A stretch of DNA of 33,575 bases from Alphaproteobacteria bacterium UBA1002. Its GTDB lineage: Bacteria > Pseudomonadota > Alphaproteobacteria > Rickettsiales > UBA998. Under the pieces are notes generated by a model. It was not told where the DNA came from and searched no databases. It saw only the letters and a program-made list of their open reading frames with translations. This document shows positions 14,493-23,027 of the stretch, piece after piece. Location of the stretch: positions 1 through 33,575 of the forward strand of contig DBAU01000069.1 of the NCBI GenBank assembly GCA_002291845.1, given 5' to 3'. Within the stretch, counting starts at the first letter, position 1, and each line of letters starts with the position of its first letter. The translations under genes were made by a program, and so were the position numbers.

Positions 14493-15368
14493 TTAGGCCG
14501 CGAGCAGCTTGGTCATGGTTTTACCCAGCTGCGCGGGGGAGTCGGAGACGGCGATCCCGGCCGATTTCATGGCCTCGATCTTCTCCTCTGCGCCGCCTTT
14601 ACCACCGGAAACGATGGCACCGGCGTGGCCCATGCGGCGGCCCGGAGGGGCCGTGCGGCCCGCAATAAAGCCAACGCACGGCTTCTTGCGCTTGGAGCGC
14701 TTCAGGAAGTCCGCTGCGTCTTCTTCCGCACTACCACCGATTTCGCCGATCATGATGATGGCGTCAGTCTCGTCGTCGGCGAGGAACATCTCAAGCACTT
14801 CGAGGTGCTCGGTGCCTTTCACCGGGTCCCCGCCGATGCCGACGCAGGTTGATTGGCCGAGGCCCTCTGCCGTGGTTTGCGCCACCGCTTCATAGGTCAG
14901 CGTGCCAGAGCGTGACAGAATCCCGATGCGGCCTTTGCGGTGAATATGGCCCGGCATAATGCCGATCTTGCACTCACCCGGCGTGATAACACCCGGGCAG
15001 TTCGGGCCGATGAGGCGGGTCTTTGAGCCGGACAGCGCGCGCTTGACCTTCACCATGTCGAGCACCGGAATGCCCTCGGTGATGCAGATAGCCAGTTCAA
15101 TTTCCGCGTCGATGGCTTCCAGAATCGCATCTGCCGCAAATTTCGGTGGTACGTAAATCACCGAGGCGTTGCAGCCGGTGATGGCTTTGGCTTCGGCGAC
15201 CGTATTGAACACGGGCAGGCCGAGATGCTGAGTGCCGCCCTTGCCGGGGGTTACCCCACCGACCATTTGGGTGCCGTAGGCCAGCGCCTGTTCGGAATGG
15301 TAGGTCCCTTCCCGGCCGGTGAAGCCCTGGCAGATGACCTTGGTGTCTTTATTGATGAGGATGGACAT
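14493..15368 (-). CDS. sucD: Succinyl-CoA synthetase alpha subunit
   Basis: The alpha subunit binds CoA and carries the phosphohistidine of succinyl-CoA synthetase, which makes ATP or GTP from succinyl-CoA. The 291-residue protein has the CoA-binding N-terminal fold (ICQGFTGREGTYHSEQALAYG) and the central GPNCPGVITPGECKIGIMP. The active-site His, H248, lies in RRMGHAGAIVSGGKGGAEEK. It starts 23 nt after the sucC stop, with GGAAAGA as ribosome-binding site. A strong terminator follows it, so sucA is not read through from here, unlike the usual sucCDAB arrangement. Confidence 0.97.
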   Translation of the reverse strand: MSILINKDTKVICQGFTGREGTYHSEQALAYGTQMVGGVTPGKGGTQHLGLPVFNTVAEAKAITGCNASVIYVPPKFAADAILEAIDAEIELAICITEGIPVLDMVKVKRALSGSKTRLIGPNCPGVITPGECKIGIMPGHIHRKGRIGILSRSGTLTYEAVAQTTAEGLGQSTCVGIGGDPVKGTEHLEVLEMFLADDETDAIIMIGEIGGSAEEDAADFLKRSKRKKPCVGFIAGRTAPPGRRMGHAGAIVSGGKGGAEEKIEAMKSAGIAVSDSPAQLGKTMTKLLAA

Positions 15369-15391
15369 GGTGTTCTTTCCGTATGTCTGAA

Positions 15392-16567
15392 TTAAGCGGC
15401 TTTGGCGCGTTTGACCGCCGAGACGATCTTTTGCGCGGCGTCTTCCAGATTATCCGCCGGGGTAATGGCGAGGCCCGAGGAGGCCATCATCTTTTTGCCC
15501 AGCTCGACGTTGGTACCCTCTAAGCGCACGACCAGCGGTACGTTCAGCGAGATTTCACGGGCCGCGGTGATGATGCCCTCCGCGATCACGTCGCAGCGCA
15601 TAATCCCACCGAAGATGTTCACCAGAATGCCTTCCACGTTGGGGTCGGACATGATGAGCTTGAAGGCTTCCGTCACCTTCTCCTTCGTCGCGCCACCGCC
15701 CACATCAAGGAAGTTCGCCGGGGTGCCGCCGCACAGCTTGATGATATCCATCGTCGACATCGCCAGGCCTGCGCCGTTGACCATGCAGCCAATATTGCCA
15801 TCCATCTTTATGTAGGCGAGGCCGAATTCCGCGGCCTTGTTCTCCAGCGGGTCTTCCTCATCCGGGTCGCGCATTTCGGCGACTTCCGGCTGACGGTAAA
15901 GCGCGTTCTCGTCGAAGTTAAATTTAGCGTCCAGGGCCACCAGCTTATTATCAGCGGTGATGACGAGCGGGTTGATTTCCACCTGCATCGCATCGGTGGC
16001 GAGGAAGCAGTCATAGAGCTTGGCCACGAACTTCGCCAGCTCCCCATGCAGCTCCGCCGCTAAGCCGAGGCCAAAGGCCAGCTTGCGCGCATGGAAGGCT
16101 TGCAGGCCCGCCGCGGGGTCCACATCGACCATGATGATTTTTTCCGGATGCTGCGCGGCGACTTCTTCGATGTCCATGCCGCCTTCCGCGGAGGCCATGA
16201 AGGTGACGCGCGAGGTGGCGCGATCAAGCACCACGGAGAGATAGATTTCCTTCGCGATGGAGGAGCCTTCCTCGATGTAGACGCGCTTCACCACGCGGCC
16301 TTCCGGGCCGGTCTGGTGGGTAATCAGCGTCATGCCGATCATTTCCTGGGTGAGCTTCTTCACCTCGTCAATCGACTTCGCCAGCTTGACGCCGCCGGCT
16401 TTCCCGCGACCACCGGCATGGATCTGAGCTTTCACCACCCACAGCTTGCCGCCGAGCTCATTAGCTGCCTTCTCGGCTTCCGCCGGGCTGTAGGCCACAT
16501 GGCCACGCGGGACCGGTACGCCGTATTTTTTCAGTACGATCTTAGCTTGGTACTCATGGATATTCAT
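15392..16567 (-). CDS. sucC: Succinyl-CoA synthetase beta subunit (ADP-forming type)
   Basis: The beta subunit binds nucleotide and succinate. The 391-residue protein opens with the ATP-grasp start MNIHEYQAKIVLKKYGVPVPRG and includes KAQIHAGGRGKAGGVKLA, EINPLVIT and the substrate loop VNIFGGIMRCDVIAEGI. It has the usual length of about 390 residues. AAGGAG precedes the ATG by about 9 nt. It lies downstream of mdh, separated by 92 nt that are largely filled with the 7-bp repeat array, and upstream of sucD. Confidence 0.97.
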   Translation of the reverse strand: MNIHEYQAKIVLKKYGVPVPRGHVAYSPAEAEKAANELGGKLWVVKAQIHAGGRGKAGGVKLAKSIDEVKKLTQEMIGMTLITHQTGPEGRVVKRVYIEEGSSIAKEIYLSVVLDRATSRVTFMASAEGGMDIEEVAAQHPEKIIMVDVDPAAGLQAFHARKLAFGLGLAAELHGELAKFVAKLYDCFLATDAMQVEINPLVITADNKLVALDAKFNFDENALYRQPEVAEMRDPDEEDPLENKAAEFGLAYIKMDGNIGCMVNGAGLAMSTMDIIKLCGGTPANFLDVGGGATKEKVTEAFKLIMSDPNVEGILVNIFGGIMRCDVIAEGIITAAREISLNVPLVVRLEGTNVELGKKMMASSGLAITPADNLEDAAQKIVSAVKRAKAA

Positions 16568-16584
16568 ATCGCTTTGCTCCTTGT

Positions 16585-16652
16585 AGAGTTCAGTGCTCAG
16601 GGTTCAGGAGTTTTCAGAATACACCGAACTCTGAACTCTGAACTCTGACCAC
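16585..16652 (-). repeat. Inverted arrays of 7-bp repeats between mdh and sucC (repeat copy 2)
   Basis: On the plus strand, degenerate AGAGTTC heptads (AGAGTTC, AGTGCTC, AGGGTTC; 16585-16605) are followed by three perfect GAACTCT heptads (16626-16646) and GACCAC. The two arms can pair into a long imperfect hairpin. The right-hand junction GAACTCTGACCAC is identical in the copy at 32471-32549. Confidence 0.85.
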
Positions 16653-16659
16653 TTGATAT

Positions 16660-17622
16660 TTATGCTGCCTTCTTGGTGAGATCGATCGAACCGCACAGTT
16701 CTTTCACCGCATCCACCGACTTGTCAAACTGTTGCTTGGCCGTCGCGTCCAGCTCGATCTCGACGATCTGTTCCACGCCATCTTTGCCGATCACGACCGG
16801 CACGCCGACATAGAGATCCTTCACGCCGTATTCACCGTTCAGGTAGGCGGCGCAGGGAAGAATGCGCTTCTGGTCCTTCAGGTAGGACTCCGCCATAGCG
16901 ATGGCCGATGCTGCCGGGGCATAGAAGGCCGAGCCATTGCCGAGCAGCTTGACGATCTCGGCACCGCCGTCGCGGGTGCGCTGCACAATGGCGTCCAGCT
17001 TCTCCTGACTGATCTTGCCCATCTTCACCAGCGCAGGCAGCGGGATGCCCGCGACCGTGGTGTACTGGGTGATCGGCACCATCGTGTCACCATGGCCGCC
17101 AAGGACAAACGCGTTGATGTCTTTGATGGAAACATTCAGCGCCTCGGCGAGGAAGAAGGCAAAGCGCGAGGAATCCAGCACGCCTGCCATGCCCACGACC
17201 TTGTGCTTGGGCAGACCGGAGACTTCCTGCATCACCCACACCATCGCATCGAGCGGGTTGGTAATAACGATGACAAACGCGTTCGGGCAATATTGCTTGA
17301 TGGCCTCACCCACCGTACGGATGACGCCGGTGTTGATGCCGACGAGGTCATCACGGCTCATGCCCGGCTTGCGGGGCACGCCGGCGGTGACGATCACGAC
17401 GTCCGCGCCTTCGATATCCTTGTAGTCGTTGGTGCCGGTGATCTGCGCGTCATAGCCTTCCACCGCTGCGGTTTGGCTAAGGTCAAGCGCTTTGCCTTTC
17501 GGCATGCCTTCGGCAATGTCGAAGAGGACAATATCGCCCAGTTCTTTCATGCCCGCGAGCAAGGCGAGCGTGCCGCCGATTTGTCCGGCTCCGATCAGTG
17601 CGATTTTATTGCGTTTAGCCAT
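16660..17622 (-). CDS. mdh: Malate dehydrogenase
   Basis: Mdh oxidises malate to oxaloacetate with NAD+. The 320-residue protein is of the lactate-dehydrogenase-like type common in alphaproteobacteria. It has the Rossmann motif KIALIGAGQIGGTLALLA, substrate-binding Arg residues in GVPRKPGMSRDDL and TNPLDAMVWV. The catalytic H177 is in GGHGDTMVP, and D150/R153 are in VLDSSRFAFF. AAGGAG precedes the ATG. A candidate promoter lies directly upstream, and sucC and sucD follow, so mdh-sucC-sucD is probably one transcript. Confidence 0.97.
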   Translation of the reverse strand: MAKRNKIALIGAGQIGGTLALLAGMKELGDIVLFDIAEGMPKGKALDLSQTAAVEGYDAQITGTNDYKDIEGADVVIVTAGVPRKPGMSRDDLVGINTGVIRTVGEAIKQYCPNAFVIVITNPLDAMVWVMQEVSGLPKHKVVGMAGVLDSSRFAFFLAEALNVSIKDINAFVLGGHGDTMVPITQYTTVAGIPLPALVKMGKISQEKLDAIVQRTRDGGAEIVKLLGNGSAFYAPAASAIAMAESYLKDQKRILPCAAYLNGEYGVKDLYVGVPVVIGKDGVEQIVEIELDATAKQQFDKSVDAVKELCGSIDLTKKAA

Positions 17623-17652
17623 CGGTTTCTCCTTTAAGAATCGTCTGCGTTC

Positions 17653-17681
17653 GCTATAGCCCTGCCCGCCTCAGATAGCAA
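17653..17681 (-). promoter_or_regulatory. Candidate promoter of mdh-sucCD
   Basis: On the minus strand, TTGCTA (17676-17681), 17 nt, then TATAGC (17653-17658). It partly overlaps the stop of the upstream 17685-19952 gene and gives a leader of about 25 nt containing AAGGAG. Confidence 0.5.
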
Positions 17682-17684
17682 TGG

Positions 17685-19952
17685 CTATTCCTTCGTTTCC
17701 TCTGTCTTTTCCTCTGTGATTTCAGGCGCTGCGGCGAGCTGACGACCATCTCCGCCTATCTTGAGAACAGAAAGCAGGCTGCTGTATTGATCGGTCCACA
17801 GGAAGTGCGGCTCCACCCCGGTCTGCAGCGGTAGCCATTCCTTAGCGGCCGCTAAAAATGCGTCCCGCGTCTGTGCCTGCGGAAAGAGTGCGACCCATAC
17901 GGATGACGCCTCCAATGGCTTTTGTGTGTTGTATGCACGGAAAGCGCCCGTCCAGCCACGGTCCTCTGCCAATGCCGCAAGCACGGGCATCAGGTTGAGA
18001 AAGCGGTTGCTGATATTGAAAGCAATCACGCCGTCAGGCTGAAGCTTCGTCGCGTACAGGTCCAGTGCTTCACGGGTCAACAAATGTGCCGGAATCGCAT
18101 CGGATGTAAACGCGTCCATCACAATAATGCCATATTTTTGTGCCTCTGCCCGACGTAGCTCGAGGCGCCCATCTCCGACAATAATATCATAACGACCTGG
18201 ACAATCGCGAAGGTAGGTAAAGAGGGTTTCATCTCTGGCCACCTCTATGGGGGCCGGGTCAATTTCGTAAAAATCCATGGGCTGTCCCGGCTGCGCGTAA
18301 CAGGCAATGGTCCCCACGCCTAAGCCCAACACGGCCGCCGGGGAGGTACGTGCCTTTTCCACTTCGGCAAAAACCTGACGCAATGGCACGTAGTAGGACA
18401 CCGGATTAAGTCGCTTCTCTGCTTCTAAACTCTGCATCCCATGAACCGTGGTCCCGTGAACGTAAATATGGGCTTTATTCTCTTTGTCTTGCAAGACCTT
18501 ACTAATGCCAAAGAAATTGCGGTGAAGATAAAGGGATCCGTGCTTTTCAGCGATGACGGCAGATAATAGAAACATGAAATAAATCGTGCCCACCACCGCC
18601 TTGATGCGTGATGAAAAGAACCTGTCCATCAATAGTAAAAATGCAAATACCGCTGCGCCAATATCCAGGCCAAACAGAACTGAGGATATCTTTTCATCAA
18701 AAAAATCTTCCAGCGGAAGACGCAGGCTCAAACCGAAAAGCAAAGGCAGACCAAAATAGCAGGCGGCCCAACGCAAAAGCGGCCTGTTTACCTTTAAAAT
18801 AGAATGGCCCTGCGCATCGACGACAAGCGCCGCCACACCGGCGGTGCACAACATCAGCGAAAATTCCATGGTGGATACGAAAAATAGCGGAGCCAGCAAG
18901 GCATTAAAAACTCCCCCCAGCACGCCGCCCAAGGCGACAATCACATAATAGAAAGGCAACCGATCCGTCTCGGGACGACGCAAATAGAGCGCGCGATGGA
19001 AATAAACAAACCCGAGAAAAATGACCGCCATGGTAAACATCGGAACCGCAATACCGGGCAGATGAACAGCATCATCTAATTTAACAAAAATCGACAGGGC
19101 CAAGACGGGAATCGCGCATCCTGAAAAAATTCTACCAATCAGCGACAACGGCAATGCACGATCCGAAAAGGCAATAACAAAGCTGAGCAGGTACAGCATT
19201 AGTGGAATCAGCCATAACAGCGGCACCGACGCGATATCGGAAATTAAATACGTCGTTACGCCATAAAGAAGGCTGGCCGGGATGAATCCGAAGAAAATCC
19301 AGCCGGCAATATCCTGCCGCGAAGGCGCCTTACTCGTGGCGGTGGACATAGAAGGGACGGGGCGGATCCGCTGGCGCAGTAAAATCACACAGAGTGCAAA
19401 ACTGCCTACCAATGCAGCATAGCCGTTGCTGAAGAGAGAAAACTGGGCCGCGCTGGCAAAACGTGGCTCTATGAAAAAAGGATACGCGAGCAGGGCAAGA
19501 AAGCTTCCTGCATTGCTGGCAGCATACAGAGGGTATGGGTTGCCCGCCATGGGATGATCGGTACTGGCAATCCAGCGCTGTAACATGGGGGCAGACGCGG
19601 CAAGCAGTGTGTACGGCAGACCAATGCTTTGCAGTAGCGTTACCACCAGCCAGGCCTGAGGGTACGCCACTGGATCAAACCCCGCTTCCTTCAAGCCGAA
19701 CGGCAAAAGCAAGAGGCTTCCAACAAGCAGCGCGAGGTGGGTGGAGGACTGTGCACCTGAGGGGAGCCGACGCGCACCGAGATATGCATAGCTGTAGCCG
19801 AGGAGAAGCAAAAACTGGAACACCAGCATGCAGGTGTTCCACACTGATGGGCTTCCTCCAAGAAGTGGTAAAATTGGCTTGGCAATCAGCGGCTGAATCA
19901 GAAAAAGAAGAAACGCACTCAAGGCTGACGTTAGTGCAAAAGCCACAATCAT
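17685..19952 (-). CDS. Membrane-fused spermidine-synthase-like methyltransferase-fold protein
   Basis: A 755-residue two-part protein. Residues 1-500 hold about a dozen hydrophobic segments (ALTSALSAFLLFLIQPLIAK, GLPYTLLAASAPMLQRW, YVIVALGGVLGGVFNALLAP). From about residue 538 a soluble class I S-adenosyl-ligand fold follows: AAVLGLGVGTIACYA, a ligand-binding acid in FYEIDP, VGDGRLELR (D594) and MDAFTSDAIPAHLLT (D613), which resembles the SpeE aminopropyltransferase core. This membrane/SpeE fusion is widespread in bacteria, but its substrate is generally not known, so polyamine synthesis should not be assumed. AGGAG stands 9 nt before the ATG. A TetR-operator-like inverted repeat lies just upstream. 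Confidence 0.85.
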   Translation of the reverse strand: MIVAFALTSALSAFLLFLIQPLIAKPILPLLGGSPSVWNTCMLVFQFLLLLGYSYAYLGARRLPSGAQSSTHLALLVGSLLLLPFGLKEAGFDPVAYPQAWLVVTLLQSIGLPYTLLAASAPMLQRWIASTDHPMAGNPYPLYAASNAGSFLALLAYPFFIEPRFASAAQFSLFSNGYAALVGSFALCVILLRQRIRPVPSMSTATSKAPSRQDIAGWIFFGFIPASLLYGVTTYLISDIASVPLLWLIPLMLYLLSFVIAFSDRALPLSLIGRIFSGCAIPVLALSIFVKLDDAVHLPGIAVPMFTMAVIFLGFVYFHRALYLRRPETDRLPFYYVIVALGGVLGGVFNALLAPLFFVSTMEFSLMLCTAGVAALVVDAQGHSILKVNRPLLRWAACYFGLPLLFGLSLRLPLEDFFDEKISSVLFGLDIGAAVFAFLLLMDRFFSSRIKAVVGTIYFMFLLSAVIAEKHGSLYLHRNFFGISKVLQDKENKAHIYVHGTTVHGMQSLEAEKRLNPVSYYVPLRQVFAEVEKARTSPAAVLGLGVGTIACYAQPGQPMDFYEIDPAPIEVARDETLFTYLRDCPGRYDIIVGDGRLELRRAEAQKYGIIVMDAFTSDAIPAHLLTREALDLYATKLQPDGVIAFNISNRFLNLMPVLAALAEDRGWTGAFRAYNTQKPLEASSVWVALFPQAQTRDAFLAAAKEWLPLQTGVEPHFLWTDQYSSLLSVLKIGGDGRQLAAAPEITEEKTEETKE

Positions 19953-19986
19953 GAACCAGCTCTCCTAGGATTAAGACAACGGTACA

Positions 19987-20004
19987 TTAGTGAGCATTCA
20001 CTAA
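19987..20004. promoter_or_regulatory. Inverted repeat TTAGTGA-N4-TCACTAA, candidate repressor operator
   Basis: A perfect 7-bp inverted repeat with a 4-bp centre (GCAT), 35-52 nt upstream of the membrane SpeE-like gene. The size and spacing resemble TetR-family operators. No TetR gene is in the window. Confidence 0.45.
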
Positions 20005-20101
20005 AAAAGCGTTAGCAACACACAGACATGTTTTCGCCGCTGTAGAGTCACAGCACCAGCGAGGAAGCGAAGGGCGTATTTGAACGGACGCGATGCAAAA
20101 A

Positions 20102-21370
20102 CTACGAATTCATCCGGTCAAAGAAGTCGTCATTACCCTTGGTATCCTTCATCTTGTCGAGCAGGAACTCCATGCTGTCAACCACGCCCATCGGGTTGAG
20201 GATACGGCGCAGCATCCACACTTTGGTGAGGGTGCCTTTATCATAGAGCAGGTCTTCCTTGCGGGTGCCGGACTTGGTGATGTCGATGGCCGGGAAGGTT
20301 CGCTTATCCGCTAGCTTGCGGTCGAGGATGATTTCCGAGTTACCAGTGCCTTTGAACTCCTCGAAGATCACCTCATCCATGCGCGAGCCGGTATCGATCA
20401 GCGCGGTAGCGATGATGGTCAGCGAGCCGCCATTTTCGATGTTACGCGCCGCCCCGAAGAAGCGCTTCGGGCGTTGCAGGGCATTGGCGTCCACCCCGCC
20501 GGTGAGGACTTTCCCGCTGGAAGGCACCACCGTGTTGTAAGCCCGGGCGAGGCGGGTGATGGAGTCGAGCAGGATCACCACATCCTTCTTGTGCTCCACC
20601 AGGCGTTTGGCCTTCTCAATCACCATTTCGGCCAAGGCCACGTGGCGGTGCGCCGGCTCATCGAAGGTGGAGGACACCACTTCGCCTTTCACCGAGCGTG
20701 ACATGTCGGTCACTTCTTCTGGCCGTTCGTCGATGAGCAGCACGATGAGGGTCACCTCGGGGTGATTCTGCGTGATGGAATGCGCGATGTTTTGCATCAG
20801 TACGGTTTTCCCGGTGCGCGGCGGGGCCACAATCAGCGCGCGCTGGCCTTTGCCGAGCGGGGCCACAATCTCGATAATGCGGCAGGAGAGATCTTCCTTC
20901 TCCTTGCCCGTCGGACGGTGGGGGACTTCCAGGCGCAGACGCTCCTCAGGGTAGAGCGGTGTCAGGTTATCGAAATTGATTTTATGGCGAATCGATTCCG
21001 GATTATCGCCATTGATGGTGTCCAGCTTGGCCAGCGCAAAATAACGCTCGCCTTCCTTGGGTGCGCGGATTTCACCTTCTAGCGAATCACCCGTGCGGAT
21101 GTTGAAGCGGCGGATCAGGGTGGGGCTGACATAAATATCATCCGGGCCGGCCAGATAATTGGCCTCCGGAGAACGCAGGAAACCAAAACCATCCTGCAGC
21201 ACTTCGATCGTGCCACCACCAAAAATCGCGTTATCTTTCTCCGCTATTTTCTTAAGAATAGCGAAAATCATTTCTTGCTTCAGCATCCCAGCAGCGTTTT
21301 CAACGCCCTGTTCTTCGGCAATGTTCAATAATTCATCAGGCTTTTTTTGCTTGAGTTCGCGGATATGCAT
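20102..21370 (-). CDS. rho: Transcription termination factor Rho
   Basis: Rho is the hexameric RNA helicase that ends transcription at unstructured RNA. The 422-residue protein begins HIRELKQKKPDELLNIAEE (N-terminal helical domain). It has the RNA-binding cold-shock-like domain (DGFGFLRSPEANYLAGPDDIYVS), Walker A (PPRTGKT), Walker B with DSITRLARAYN, and the Q/R-loop region SGKVLTGGVDANALQRPKRFFGAARN. The length is close to the family norm. It follows hemJ after a 162-nt leader, long enough for the autogenous control known for rho genes, though no specific element was identified. The hemE-hemH-hemJ-rho order is conserved in alphaproteobacteria. Confidence 0.97.
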   Translation of the reverse strand: MHIRELKQKKPDELLNIAEEQGVENAAGMLKQEMIFAILKKIAEKDNAIFGGGTIEVLQDGFGFLRSPEANYLAGPDDIYVSPTLIRRFNIRTGDSLEGEIRAPKEGERYFALAKLDTINGDNPESIRHKINFDNLTPLYPEERLRLEVPHRPTGKEKEDLSCRIIEIVAPLGKGQRALIVAPPRTGKTVLMQNIAHSITQNHPEVTLIVLLIDERPEEVTDMSRSVKGEVVSSTFDEPAHRHVALAEMVIEKAKRLVEHKKDVVILLDSITRLARAYNTVVPSSGKVLTGGVDANALQRPKRFFGAARNIENGGSLTIIATALIDTGSRMDEVIFEEFKGTGNSEIILDRKLADKRTFPAIDITKSGTRKEDLLYDKGTLTKVWMLRRILNPMGVVDSMEFLLDKMKDTKGNDDFFDRMNS

Positions 21371-21532
21371 GCGGTGCGTCAGGGGATAGATTTAAAGAAT
21401 GGGGGGAGTTTTTGAGAAAAGATAAGTAAGCGTTAATCCATAAACCTCCCTTGGTCAATGGAAATTTACCCTTTTCCCCTTATCGCTGGGCACTTCCATC
21501 CCCATCGCAAATATCAGAATCCCTGCCATCGC

Positions 21533-21964
21533 TTAAAATGGCTTTAAGACCGCTAGAAGAACGATGATGACAAAAACCACGGTGGGCACCTCGTTCAGAA
21601 CCCGATAAAACCGTTCGCTTTTGCGATTCTCTCCACGGGCAAAATCCTTGCGGTATTTGGAAAGCATGCCATGCACCCCACCCAAGCCAAGAATCACCAA
21701 TGTTAGCTTGATATGCATCCAGCCCTGCTTTAGCAATTCTGGATTTTCGTGAAGCATCCAGCCACCAAACACGAAAGTAGCAATCATCGCCGGATTAATG
21801 ATGGCGCGCAGCAAGCGGCGCTCCATGGTTTGAAACAGTTGGTCGGCCTGTGAGCCAGTGGCCACCTGCGTATGGTACACATAAAGGCGCGGCAGGTAGA
21901 ACATCCCGGCCATCCACGCGGTGAAGCTGATGATGTGCAGGGCTTTCAGCGTCAGGTAATCCAT
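21533..21964 (-). CDS. hemJ: HemJ-type protoporphyrinogen IX oxidase
   Basis: HemJ oxidises protoporphyrinogen IX to protoporphyrin IX in the inner membrane, replacing the oxygen-dependent HemY or HemG. The 143-residue protein has four hydrophobic segments, a conserved His near the start in LKALHIISFTAWMAGMFYLPRLYVYH, RRLLRAIINPAMIATFVFG and GWMHIKLTLVILGLGGVHGML. It ends FRVLNEVPT-like (YRVLNEVPTVVFVIIVLLAVLKPF). The ATG at 21964 is preceded by GGAG at 7 nt and sits 4 nt after the hemH stop, so earlier in-frame codons are not used. Its substrate is supplied by the hemE-dependent pathway and its product goes to HemH. Confidence 0.93.
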   Translation of the reverse strand: MDYLTLKALHIISFTAWMAGMFYLPRLYVYHTQVATGSQADQLFQTMERRLLRAIINPAMIATFVFGGWMLHENPELLKQGWMHIKLTLVILGLGGVHGMLSKYRKDFARGENRKSERFYRVLNEVPTVVFVIIVLLAVLKPF

Positions 21965-21968
21965 GGCG

Positions 21969-23027
21969 TTACTCCTTCTCCCCGGTACGGCAGCGGCATT
22001 GGGTGAATTCCGGCGGGCATAAGCCACCCGGTACCGGGCTGATGCGTGACGTTGTCGCCTCCGCCTGCAAGCAGAGCTGGCTCAGGCTTTCGATGTAATC
22101 CGGATGCACCGTAATGGCCGGCACACGCGTGTAATGCGGCACGCCGGATTCCTCCGCCAATTCGCGGTATTCGATATCCAGCTCCACCAGCGTTTCCGAA
22201 TGCTCCGAGACAAACGCAATCGGCACCACAACGAGTGGCACCTTCTCCGCACCCGCTTTTTCAATCTCGTGATCGGTGGCAGGGCCGATCCATTTCAGCG
22301 GACCAACACGACTTTGATAGGTGGGGTAAGCCTGCTCTGGCGGCAGTTGCAGAATGCCCCGCAATTTCTCGACCGTTTGCTCGACCTGCCACTGGTAGGG
22401 ATCGCCATCCTTTACTACTTTTTCCGGCAATCCATGCGCGGAAAACAGCACCCGCGGCGTGCCATGAGCGGAAGCCTCAAACAACGCCTTGCGAATGAGG
22501 TCGGCATGGGCGGTGAGGAAGGCAAGGTCTGTTGGATAACAGCAGATTTCAGTCGTCGGCACCTGCAGCTCTGCCGCGTCAGCTGCCTCATACCAATCAC
22601 GGAAAGAAGACAGGGTCGTGGTGGTAGAAAATTGCGGATAAAGCGGCAGTAGAATCACATGATCGGGCGCATACTCTTTCACCTCGGACACGGTCTGTGC
22701 ACTCATCGGATGCCAATAGCGCATGCAGATAAACACCTTGGCCTGTCCATGCGGCTGCAATGCATGTTCCAGTGCCCGTGCCTGCATCTGGGTTTCTTCA
22801 AGCAGCGGGGATTTACCCCCCATGTGGGCATAGATGCCTTGCGCTTTTTTCTCCCGCCGCGCGCTGACGAACGCTGCCAGCGGACGCCGCACAAAGCCCG
22901 GCATCCGGAAGATCAACGGATCATTGAACAGGTTGAACAAAAACGGCTTCACCGCGGCGAGCGAGTCCGGCCCACCGAGATTGAGCAAAACAATGGCGGT
23001 GCGGCTAGTGCTGCTGATCACGGGCAC
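21969..23027 (-). CDS. hemH: Ferrochelatase
   Basis: HemH inserts Fe2+ into protoporphyrin IX, the last step of haem synthesis. I chose the GTG at 23027 because a perfect AGGAGG stands 6 nt before it; the TTG at 23048 would translate that site as Arg-Arg. This gives 352 residues. Visible marks are VLLNLGGPDSL, the active-site His in FSAHGLPEKVVKDGDPY, GPLKWIGP, and the conserved Glu in FVSEHSETLVELDIEY. Four Cys residues cluster at the C-terminus (C319, C337, C344, C346 in GLCPPEFTQCRCR). This is consistent with a [2Fe-2S] cluster, as reported for Caulobacter ferrochelatase. The start region overlaps the small membrane ORF by 23 nt. Confidence 0.95.
   Translation of the reverse strand: MPVISSTSRTAIVLLNLGGPDSLAAVKPFLFNLFNDPLIFRMPGFVRRPLAAFVSARREKKAQGIYAHMGGKSPLLEETQMQARALEHALQPHGQAKVFICMRYWHPMSAQTVSEVKEYAPDHVILLPLYPQFSTTTTLSSFRDWYEAADAAELQVPTTEICCYPTDLAFLTAHADLIRKALFEASAHGTPRVLFSAHGLPEKVVKDGDPYQWQVEQTVEKLRGILQLPPEQAYPTYQSRVGPLKWIGPATDHEIEKAGAEKVPLVVVPIAFVSEHSETLVELDIEYRELAEESGVPHYTRVPAITVHPDYIESLSQLCLQAEATTSRISPVPGGLCPPEFTQCRCRTGEKE

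Noticed and set aside
16626..16646. Heptad arrays as LexA boxes (GAAC/GTTC-N7-GTTC type used in alphaproteobacteria)
   Set aside because: The GAAC units recur every 7 nt, giving N3 or N10 spacing, never the required N7.
21433..21441. Two-codon upstream frame (ATG GAT TAA) with GGGAGG in the rho leader
   Set aside because: The spacing of 3 nt between GGGAGG and ATG is too short for efficient initiation, and nothing else supports a leader peptide.
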